Origin: Schoenoplectus triqueter
Lineage: Eukaryota; Streptophyta; Magnoliopsida; Poales; Cyperaceae
Reading direction: 5' to 3'
Assembly (NCBI GenBank): GCA_964058805.1
Contig: CAXKVV010001972.1
Span: 1-37,237, forward strand
DNA: 37,237 nucleotides
Shown here: positions 22,031 through 35,200 of the stretch, in pieces
Numbering within the stretch: the stretch's first letter is position 1
Layout: every line of letters starts with the position of its first letter
Translations under genes and position numbers: made by a program
Notes under the pieces: model-generated
What the model was told of the DNA's origin: nothing
Databases searched by the model: none
What the model saw: only the letters and a program-made list of their open reading frames with translations

Positions 22031-23558
22031 TGATGTCATGCATTTATATACATATTTTCACTCATATTTGTAAATAAAACAAGATCAAAACTTTCAATCT
22101 CATGTTTTATTTTCATTACATAAGTATAATTATTTTTATATTTGATTTTGCTATGACCTGCTATTTATTTCAGGGATATCAAGCCGAAAAGTTGAGGAAT
22201 CGGGTCCCAAACTGAGCTTTCACGACAACCGATGAATCATGGGACCAATAGAAGTCATTTTCCGCATCTACAAAGAGCATACGACCTGTATGCACCTGCA
22301 TACGGGCCGTATGGTCTCTATTAGAAAAAAATCTATAAAGAAGGCAGCGATTTAATACCGCAATTCCCTTCCAAATTGGCTGATCCCTCTCCTATAAATT
22401 TGCACAGTAGCCTAGGGTTAAGGAAGCTCCATTTTGGCCACCATTTGCACACCACCTTCACCTTTTTCACTCCACCCTCGTGAAACTCTAGCCGCCGACC
22501 AATATCAAGGGTAGTTCGAGACATCGGTGGCCCAGAGTCCCCAGAGGAGACAGAAATCGAAGCAGAAGACTGGCACAGGACAACATCCAGAGTTTGATTA
22601 TCTCTTTTTGTTGTATTTTTTATTGTTTTGATAACTTCTGTAGGATATCCTTTTGTCTTAGTTCTCTGTATCTTTATCTTATTTTTATATGCCGCAATGA
22701 GCGGCTAGATACTTTAGTTTTTAGGGATTTGGAATATGAAACTCACATTATGATTATTTATTAAATGTTATTTTAATCAATGGTTGTGATTGTTATGCTG
22801 TGTATTATTGTCAATTGCTTGTCTGATCTGCTTGTCTAACTGCTAGGATTAGGTCTTGAGCCGAGGTCAGGCTCTTAAACCGTCTAAGATTTGAGTAGTT
22901 TTTCAAGGGTTCTTTCTAAGTACAGTAGGTAGATCTGATACCCAAAAGGATAGATCGGGTTGTACCCGAAAGGTTGAACTCCCGCTCAGATCGAGAGATC
23001 TGAGCGTACCTATAGGAAACCATGCACTCAATCTAAGTGATCTAAACCAACATGAGACGGTTGAGCTTTATGCGAACTTAGGAATTCTGTCCGATCACAC
23101 ACTACACTAACAGACTAACATACGACAGTTGAGGTTTGTTGATCAAGTACTAGCGAGTTCGCGCAACCAACGAAAAAACCAATCTGTAGGAATAGTCGTG
23201 ATTTTTCTGAGTCCATACGGACTGTATGCATATGCATACGGATCGTATGGTCCATATCCGAGTGAAACTGATCTATATTCCTAAGAACTATTATTTTATA
23301 AAACTCAAAAATACAAAAAGATTTAATTATTATTTTTTATTTTCTCTGTTTTATGTTTGTCACCAACACACCTTGAACAACCCCTCTCTCTTTTACTTAC
23401 TTGCACATCTAGAAATCTGAGTGGGGTAAACTCAGTAGTCACCTCATTCTCTACGGATCGACCCCTTACTATACGAACATCGTATACTTGCGGCCGAACC
23501 AAATAGCATAAAAGTATTATAAATCTTAAAATCTGCGCGCGCCACCGTGCGCACATCA
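22031..23558 (+). mobile_element. Solo LTR, 1,528 bp, probably Gypsy-type
   Basis: It begins TGATGTCATGC and ends GTGCGCACATCA, giving a perfect 6-bp inverted terminus TGATGT/ACATCA. AGTAT lies on both sides (22026-22030 and 23559-23563), a perfect 5-bp target-site duplication. No internal domain is present, so it is a solo LTR left by LTR-LTR recombination. The 3' part (CTACGGATCGACC... with CGCGCGCCACCGTGCGCAC) resembles the U5 of plant Gypsy LTRs; that assignment is by resemblance only. Confidence 0.88.
22983..23006. repeat. Perfect 10-bp hairpin in the solo LTR
   Basis: CGCTCAGATC, a GAGA loop, then GATCTGAGCG. The arms are perfectly complementary. Confidence 0.8.
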
Positions 23559-23563
23559 AGTAT

Positions 23564-24217
23564 ATTAGTTTTACTATATAATTGTGTTGAGCCGATGCGT
23601 GCCTATTTTCTCTGACATTGAATCCGAGTGGCTGAAAAGATCAAGATGATTTCCTTGGGAATTAGAGTAGAGAAATTGTCCATATTGACTCTCTGACAGG
23701 GGGATGAGAGGAGATATATATTTTAAGGAGTTTCATTGATTTCTGTTAATACCACGAATTGCCTATTGAAGGGGAAAGGGAACAATCTTTTTCATTGCCA
23801 TTGACTTTTGACTTTGCTTATCAGATGAACTTACAACTTACATTGCGGAGCTTCAGAAATGCGAGAGAAAGGGGATAGAAGGCCCCGAAAAATTCAAAAA
23901 AATATAAAATCTGATTTTCTACAAGAATTTAATATGAAGAATAAATTGAACAGTTCGGATTAGTTATTTATAATTTAAAATTTAAAATTTTAACATGATA
24001 CATAAGCGTATTCATACAACACGTTATATTTTAAATTTCATGTATATATAGAGAGAGTGAGGGAAACAAATTGCTGTGTCATTTCCCACTAATAGTAGGT
24101 CTCATCCAATAATAAATCCCCTCATGAATTTAATCTGAACCGTTTAAATCAATTCAACAGCTGTAGTACCGTGCCATATTTTTCTTGTCATCGAAAGTGT
24201 GGTACTAAATCCAAATT
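23564..24217. other. AT-rich spacer, nothing recognised
   Basis: No gene or bounded element recognised. A TATATATAGAGAGAGTGAGG near 24043 resembles the terminus of the neighbouring fold-back element and may be an extra or older end. Confidence 0.4.
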
Positions 24218-24630
24218 TATAGAGTGAGGCTATAATATTTTTTTAAGTATAAAATTTCTCGTGCTTTGTGTTTGTCTCAAATTTGAAAATCAAAATGACG
24301 GATCCAAATAATTGAATATGATCTTCATATTGAAATATTTTTTAAGATTAAATTTTATATTTTTTAAAAATTTTTGCTATTTTTTAGGTGGATGAAAAAT
24401 TACTAGTATTTGATAGTGTAGAAATTGTTAGATTAACAAATTTTATATCCATCTAAAAAATAGCAAAAAAATAAAAATAAAAATTTTGATTTTCAAAAAT
24501 GTTTCAATATGAAGATCATGTTAAATAATTTAAATCGTCCATTTAAAATTTAAAATTTTAGATGATCACACATAATACACAAAATTTATATTTCATGAAG
24601 CATCGTAGCCTCACACTCTCTATATATATA
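24218..24630. mobile_element. Fold-back (MITE-like) element, family B
   Basis: The left end TATAGAGTGAGGCTATAAT matches the complement of the right end (TATAGAGAGTGTGAGGCTACG). The arms stay complementary almost to the centre: TTTTGCTATTTTTTAGGTGG on the left faces CCATCTAAAAAATAGCAAAA on the right. About 413 bp, non-coding. A relative in inverted orientation lies at 29770-29990. Confidence 0.75.
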
Positions 24631-25155
24631 ACTTTTAGAACAATTCTATTATACTAGTATTCTCTAGCTGCTTTTAATGCGGTTGTAAAGCATGAGCTGA
24701 GCTGTTATGTAATTGAATATCTATATATGTTGTTCATGAATGCAACAAGTTTTTTTTTCTTAATTTTTAGAGAACAATGCATTGCAGAAGTACGTTGGGC
24801 CCCGTTAATTTATTTGTTATCATCAATATTTAATGGATATATCCATGTGAGTGGTTTATTAATTGACTGTTGGGGTGGTGTGGTGTGTATGATTAAAAGA
24901 GCAGTATTCTTGAAAAAAAAAGATGGAGATATATTTCCAAATTTTATTGATATAAAATAATATCGGCAGTGTTGTTTATATAAAATATTAAAACAAAAGT
25001 AAAAAGGAAAAGGGATAAGAAAGGAGAGAAAATGAGCCAAAAATAAAATGACTATCTATGCTTTATATCATTATGTGAATTGTTTTACAGTACAACATCT
25101 GTTTAAAATTGTTCTTGACCATTTTTCTTATTATAGCACATCTTTCCTTCTAAAG
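24631..25155. other. AT-rich spacer, nothing recognised
   Basis: No gene, RNA or element supported. Short open frames here are low-complexity. Confidence 0.4.
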
Positions 25156-25654
25156 TAGGGTCGCAAACGAATCAAACTCGATTGAACTAGTTAGTGTTTA
25201 GTTTAATTTAAAATTAATTTGAACTAAATCGAATTCAAAATAAATCGAACTCGAGTTAAATCAAACTCAAACTCGAACTCAAGACGAACTCAATTATTAT
25301 ATTTTTATATTTATTTTCATATTATCATAAATAATTAAAGCTAAAGTAATTAATATTTTATTAATTTATATTAAAATTGTTAAAAAATAACTAATATTTA
25401 TTAATTTAATAATAAATTAATAATATCTTATTTATTTTATAATAAATTAGTTATATTATTATATATATTATTAACTAAATAGTTAAATTATATACAAATA
25501 ACTACATAATCGAATTGTGAATCAAACTCAAACTAATTCATTAAAAAGCTATCGAATCGAACTAAGAAAAAAGTCTAATCAAACTAACCGAACTCATACT
25601 AGAACCGATCCAACACCGAACAAATTATGAATTATAATTTTTTCCTGTACCGTA
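25156..25654. mobile_element. Probable non-autonomous hAT element (499 bp)
   Basis: The left end TAGGGTCGCAAACGAATC and the right end ...GTACCGTA (complement TACGGTAC) form a weak inverted terminus. The flanks TTCTAAAG (25148-25155) and CTCTAAAG (25655-25662) match at seven of eight bases, the hAT duplication length. The body is full of AACTCGA / TCGAACTC words near the left end and CGAACT words near the right, like plant hAT MITEs. The terminal match is imperfect, so this is tentative. Confidence 0.5.
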
Positions 25655-25662
25655 CTCTAAAG

Positions 25663-27506
25663 CATCAAACATAATGTCAGTCTTTTCTGCCCCTTTTGTT
25701 TCCGTTGCATCTCGCTATCCTCTTTCTAGTTTCCTTGACAAATTGCATGTAGGAGAATTTAAAAGTTGTAAATGTAAAACTTTAATATATTGACATTTAC
25801 TATGCATCATGATAATTATATAGTACTCTTGAATTTACTTCTATCATTATATAGGACTGAGATTGACATGATGAACTAGATCTTGAATTATGGATCTATG
25901 AATCGATATCCGACAATCATACACGATATTTCTTATCATATATGTCATTCGAATAATTTCAATATGGTTGCTAGATGCAGCTTATAACTTACGGGATTGA
26001 AAGAGTTTCTAATGTCATTATCAAATTATATGGATATCACATGGTCGCAACCAAAAAAAAGTTAATTAGATAGTGCTCATTAAAGCATTACATGCTAGAA
26101 TAAATGTCATGGGATGACAACCTTTACTTGATTAAATTGATATGTTTGACATTTCATATAATCAGTTTATTAGTCTAAGTATATGAGATAAGTATTAAAA
26201 TATACTTATATATAATTATTAGATTTAATTAAATTATTTAATAACATCCGAAATGGGAAAAAAATCAATATTGAAAGAGTTTGTAGGAAAATTCACAACT
26301 AATTTTAGTTATATATTGATCTGGCATAATTTTGTAGATTATGTCATTTCCAAATGATCAAAATTTCAGTCATATATAGATATGACTGAAGAATTAATTT
26401 TCTCTATTAGTTCCACTTTCTTTTGATTATTTTGAGAAAAGGGAACATGATAGTGGAGCATCTCTCTCCACTATCCTGACTTTCTTTTAGTTACATGAAG
26501 GAAGAAATACTTTTTATCTTGCTCCTAAATTTTATTTGAAGAGATGAATGAAGGTGAATCCTTCTAGTCATTTTCTCAAAAATTGTGAACTCCTATCGTG
26601 CATATAAACATTTTCATCTCCCCTTAATTTTCTTCACTATATTCAAACTCGGGAGCAAGTCCTTAATTTCATTACTATAATGCATATTTAAATTAATTAT
26701 ATTTCATAGCAATTTATGACAAAAATAATTAACCAAACCTTACGCTAAAAATTTGAATTCAACCAAATAACATTTGTAGGGGTGGTGTAAGTACCAGATC
26801 TTCAATGTAATTATACTATCTAGCTAATTGAATTCATTGTAAAAGAAGCACCTAAAAATGATTAATTAGACCAATACTTTGATCGGTTCATTACTTTAAC
26901 TCAGGGAATGTAATTAAGAAATACAAATAATTAATGAAGTTTTAAAATTTTATTATAATATATTACTAACAAAATGTGTCAGTACTTGAACCGCATATCT
27001 ATATAATATCAGTACTTGAACAGAACAAAATGTCATTACGGAGTGGAAATCTCTAATTGATTAATATGACCAATCAAACCACATGAACTGGTAACACTTG
27101 TAATAGTATACTCGATCCTATAAAGGTGGTTGAGGGGTCTCATTTGATCAAATTTGAATTGATGATATGGTGCAACAACGGTATAGTTTTTCAATTTCCA
27201 GATAATAATAACATAATATATACAAAAGAAACAAAAAACAATAAAAAAAATTGCATTTTCTTACCGTGCAAGTTTGTTCTGAACTTGTCAACTGGATCAT
27301 TAAAAAAAATGCATTTTATATTAATTCATAAATAAACACAGTAATGCTTCTTCCATTGTACTTGATCGTAATTCATATCATGTTTAAGAGAAGAAGAAAA
27401 ACGGAAGCCAAAGTACAGTGAAGATGCTACAAATTGAACTGGTGATTTTGATCTAAAAGTGGCATTTGAACAAAAAAAAGATCATTGAAAAGAAAATAAA
27501 AATTTG
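25663..27506. other. AT-rich spacer, nothing recognised
   Basis: About 1.8 kb without a gene, RNA or bounded element that I can support. The words ATCAGTACTTGAAC / GTCAGTACTTGAAC recur near 26977 and 27008. Confidence 0.5.
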
Positions 27507-27735
27507 AAAAAAAGATGGGGGCTGTTGGACCTTCCAAGCCTATAGAAGTAGCGAGAGAAGCCCAGATGTGTTTTGGGCATGCGGCCAGTGCCGGGTCCTG
27601 GCCCGAACGGGGCAGTTCGGCACATGAAGACAACAGCATGGGTACAGCAGCAAAGACCCTAGCCCCAAAGAGGCTGCTGTGGACAAACATTTACATACCC
27701 ACAGAATAGTAGATGCACCAACTTACCTTGCCATC
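27507..27735 (-). ncRNA. Unidentified GC-rich block with serial hairpins; possible structured RNA
   Basis: A GC-rich island in AT-rich surroundings. Perfect stems follow one another: GCCCA/TGGGC (27560-27564 with 27574-27578), GGCCAG/CTGGCC (27583-27588 with 27598-27603), CGAAC/GTTCG (27604-27608 with 27615-27619) and ACAGCAGC/GCTGCTGT (27644-27651 with 27673-27680). The last is enclosed by TGGGTA/TACCCA (27639-27644 with 27696-27701). On the minus strand the block ends in a T7 run (27507-27513), as at Pol III terminators, with a TTTATATG box at 27768-27761 about 30 bp before a plausible start. Both strands also carry short open frames (64 and 87 codons) without recognisable homology. Strand and RNA nature are inferred; it could instead be part of an untranslated region or a decayed element. 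Confidence 0.35.
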
Positions 27736-27744
27736 AGGTGGATC

Positions 27745-28042
27745 TTCTACATAGGACCATCATATAAAGCATAATGCTCCTCCATCATATGATGTCTGTC
27801 TCAGAATTCCCCATCCCCTTCTACATAGGACCATCATATAAAGCATAATGCTCCTCCATCATTTGATGTCCGTCTCAGAATTCCCCATCCCCTTCTACAT
27901 AGGACCATCATATAAAGCATAATGCTCCTCCATCATTTGATGTCCGTCTCAGAACTCCCCATCCCCTTCTACATAGGACCATCATATAAAGCATAATGCT
28001 CCTCCATCATTTGATGTCCGTCTCAGAATTCCCCATCCCCTT
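27745..28042. repeat. Minisatellite, four copies of a 74-bp unit
   Basis: Units start at 27745, 27819, 27893 and 27967 with TTCTACATAGGACCATCATA and are nearly identical (few substitutions, no indels noted). The exact 74-bp period and high identity imply recent amplification. On the minus strand each unit contains GGACATCA, then about 21 bp, then TTTATATG. Confidence 0.95.
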
Positions 28043-28669
28043 CCCCCCCAAAGAAAGCATACCCACCTCCTACAACATACAGAATAAAACATACAGCATG
28101 CAAAGCATTACAAAGGCAATATCATTTGATTGTGCTCCCTTTATGTTCACGCTTGGTGCGTCCACCGCATGAGAGTGCAATTGTATATATCTCATATATA
28201 CTAATACAAGTACAAACCACAGGTGTTCAAATAATGGTGGAGGATGTTATTCAAAGAAAATGTGTTTTGGACGAATTTGGCAAAGATAAGACAGGAATGC
28301 ACGAGGTTATAACATCAGAAATGTTAGCATTGCACAAGTGATGTTGTGCGCATTCCCTAACAAGCAGTGAAGACTCTAAAGCTGACTTCTACCTTGACTG
28401 AAATCTATACCATAATTTCAGACTACAAATTAAATTACACCAGAACTTACAACTAACTACACATGACCAAAATTAGTCAGCTGCAGGACCACGCTCAGCT
28501 GCCGAAATAACAGAGAGCAAAGCAAATAAAATGGAAAAGAGAATATAGTTCTAATCTGCTACGCAAATCATCACGCGGCACAAACTATCCTGAAAATGTT
28601 CTCGAAGAGAGCCTCTCGACAAAGGATTTCCCACAGAAGTAGAAGCAAGACGGCTCCTGATTCCTGAAG
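28043..28669 (-). other. 3' flank / presumed 3' UTR of the trihelix-UMPK gene
   Basis: The gene to the right ends at 28670 on the minus strand, so its 3' UTR should lie here. No other gene can be supported. Base composition is more balanced than in the distant spacers, consistent with transcribed sequence. Confidence 0.45.
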
Positions 28670-31826
<3,157 letters not shown>

Positions 31827-32284
31827 ACCAAAATTGTGGAATTTTTAATCAAATATGTAATTATATATTAATTATAGATAGAAGCTATATATTTTCATGT
31901 CTTCATTAATTGATGCATTGCATCGATGATTGGCTGTGCATGGTCTTTTGGAAACTAATAAAAATGAATAAATAAATGAAGAGAGTACAATCTAGTAAAC
32001 TTTATAGAAATTGAATATCACGAAATTAAAAACGTAAAAAGAAATACATCGAAAATCAATATACGTGAAGTAAAAAACTATTATTTCATAATAGTGCAGG
32101 TGCTGGGATGGAAAATGTATGAGGAGCAATGCTCCGCTCAATAATTAAAGAATACAGATAGTGGGTAAATGCATGTTGCATGTTGTATGGTGGAGAATCC
32201 GCAAACTAAAAATAGTGGGTAATTAATTGTAATACAAGTACGTACGTACAACTTAGAAACAGAGAAGAAAATTAAGCCAAGGAA
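31827..32284. promoter_or_regulatory. Shared divergent promoter region (458 bp)
   Basis: This interval lies between the start codons of the trihelix-UMPK gene (minus) and the ABCA gene (plus), so it must contain both promoters and 5' UTRs. It is AT-rich with no coding potential. I cannot place a firm TATA box for either gene. Confidence 0.55.
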
Positions 32285-35200
32285 ATGGAGGTGCGATCGG
32301 GAGGAGAGCTAGCAAAGCAGCAATACTTGGCTCTGCTGCGCAAGAACGCAATCCTGACGTGGCGCAACAAAAGCTCCGCATTCCTTCAGCTTTTCTCCTC
32401 TCTCTTCTTCATCTTCCTCATGTTCTGCATTGACCGGGCATCCCACATGCCACAAGGCGCCATTGAGACCCCAGCGCAGCTCTCTCTTGACCTTCCCATC
32501 CCTCCCTGTGAAGACAAGTTCTTCATTGAGTTGCCGTGTTTTGACTTCCTCTGGAGCGGCAACTCCAGCGCCAGGGTTGCCGCCATCGTGAAATCCATCA
32601 TGAACAACAATCCCAGGCGGCCAATTCCTGCCAACAAGGTGGCCCTTCATCTCATTTACTAATTAATTAATTGATTTGCTAATTTGTTTTATCACCATCG
32701 ATCATTTTCATCATCATCCCTGATCCCTTCCTCCTGAAGAAAGAGTTATATATATATATATATGAATATTAATTTAGCAGGTCATGTCATTTGAGACAGC
32801 GGATGAGGTGGATGTATGGCTATTGAACAACCCCACACGCACTTCGGGCGCACTCCATCTCACCATACAAAATGCGGCCGTGATAAGCTACGGCATACAA
32901 ACCAACTCTACCCCAGTCGCCAGGAGAGGTGATTATGAGGACCCCACATTCAAATTTCAGATCCCCCTCCAACTTGCTGCTGAGAGGGAAATTGCAAGGA
33001 CTATACTTGCAGATCCACAATTTGTTTGGGATGTCGCTCTGAAGAAATTTCCACAACCCGTTCCAGAGGCGACCTCTGTAGCGGGCACCGCAGGGCCCAC
33101 ATTTTTCCTGGCGATTGCTATGTTTGGTTTTGTGTTTCAGATAAGCTCATTGGTGACAGAGAAAGAGTTGAAGCTGCGTCAGGCAATGTCAATGATGGGG
33201 TTGTATGAGTCGGCTTATTGGTTGTCCTGGATCACATGGGAGGCCATGCTCACGTTCCTCTCAGCATTCCTAACGACGCTTTTCGGGTTGATGTTCCAGT
33301 TGGACTTCTTTAAGCACAACAACTTTGCCGTTCTCTTCCTCGTGTTCTTCCTTTTCCAAATAAATTTGGTAAATTAAATTAATTAAGGCACCTAGCTAGC
33401 TATAATCTACCTGGTGTACAATACGTACTCTCAAATTAACCTCCAGAAAACCACTGGTTTAACTCTTGAATTTTCACTTCATAATGCAGCTTAGCTTCGC
33501 ATTCATGATATCGACTTTTATTAGCAAGTCGACATCAGCCACGACTGTCGGGTTCTCTATTTTCGTTATTGGATTCTTAACTCAGGTATTCTATTGTATA
33601 ACTCTCTTAAATTTACTGGGTAAACAAAAACATCAGATCATATGCTCATACACACATGTTGATTTGTTATACACTTAAAACTAAATTATTTTTTGTTAAT
33701 TCTCCTGTCTTTGTTTGTGCAGGTTGTGGGATTATTTGGGTTTCCTTATAAGAATACATATAAGAAACAATATAGGATAATTTGGTCATTTTTCCCTCCA
33801 AACTTGTTTACAAAGGCTATCACTAGTCTTGACGCGGCAGCTACCATTGCAGAAGAACCGGGCATTAGTTGGAGCAAGATTGGGCTGTGCGCTTCTAATG
33901 AACCTGATTGTGTCATTACCATTGTATGTTGTGTATAAAAAAAAAAATGATATTTAGAACCATAATTGATTGCAGAGTAAAAACAACATCTATTAATTTG
34001 AGAACCATATACAGAAAACAATATACAGGTGGCTCATCTTGACATTCTTTCTTTGGTTTGTGCTGGCGATTTATTTGGATAATATAGTACCAAATGCAAA
34101 CGGTGTGAGGAAATCAGCTTTTTACTTCTTAAACCCTGGCTACTGGACTGGAAGAGGTGGTAGCGAGGTGCAAGGTTAGGAATTTTACCTCTTTCTGTTC
34201 ATGTCTTTTATATATAACAATAACTGTTGGAGTTTTGCTGCTTTCCTTCTTACCCACTTCCCACAATAACAACAACGAATCCTTTAGTCCCAAAAAAAAT
34301 TAGGGTAGTAGAGAGGGAGCCAAATATCAGAAGTCTATCTCAAAATCTATTGCGTGTATTGTCCACACACACATTGTTGACCTTTTGTCTATTTATCCCG
34401 AAGTGAATTATCTCAAAATTTATTTTAAACTCTTTGAACTCGAAATATTATTTCAGATCTGATACATGTGTTCACTCTGACAAATAAAAAAAATGAAGAA
34501 CTAAATTAAATGAGAATAAAAATAAATTTTTAGATCGGAGAGAAAGAAAAAAATGATCTGAAAACTATTTTCTTTATAACTCAACTGTATTTACAAATGT
34601 CTTCTCTCTTATCTCTCTTATTCCTATACTACATTATTCCTCTATTTATAGTGTTCGGTACCATTAATGCACCTATAATTCTATACAATCAATCTAATTC
34701 TAGTTATCCTACCTATACAGTGACATTAATTATCTAGTCACACTTCTACTTCCATCAGCTATCTCTGACACATGCGGCAGATATCAAAAGTGTCCTTCAT
34801 CATCCATCTCGAGTTCATCTCGAGCTTCCTGATGTCCCCGAGCTATTAGGCTCTAGTCTATCTCGAGATTTGCCTTTGGCTCTCGCTCGTCCTTGGTGTT
34901 GTTGCTTCTTCGGGTTCGATATGGGGTATCTCGAGGTGATCGGGTTCCCGAGCTCTTGGTCCTTTGAGATCGGGACTTAGATTTTACTATTCTCAATATC
35001 CTCTCTTAAACTCAAGTTTCGCTCTTTTTTCATCCCGAACATCTGCTTGCAGTTCTCGAATAATGGCTTCGACAAAGTCTATGAAAATATCTACAGCTTG
35101 ATCATTGCTTTGCACATGAACAACTCGAACCTCCTCCTTGATATATTTTTGGATTAAGTGGAATCTCACATCTATGTGCTTGCTCCTCTCGTGATGTACC

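Noticed and set aside
27427..27709. Opposed 87- and 64-codon open frames across the GC-rich block
   Set aside because: Neither product has a recognisable domain. The GC content alone explains the open frames, and hairpins are the stronger signal.
27507..27735. Identification of the hairpin block as telomerase, U3, 7SL or MRP RNA
   Set aside because: No CTAAACCCT template, no U3 or U6 conserved boxes and no convincing SRP or MRP motifs could be read on either strand.
34015..34034. ABCA exon 5 beginning at the acceptor before GTGGCTC
   Set aside because: That acceptor puts the exon out of frame. Using ATACAG at 34009-34014 restores the frame and gives KTIYRWLIL.
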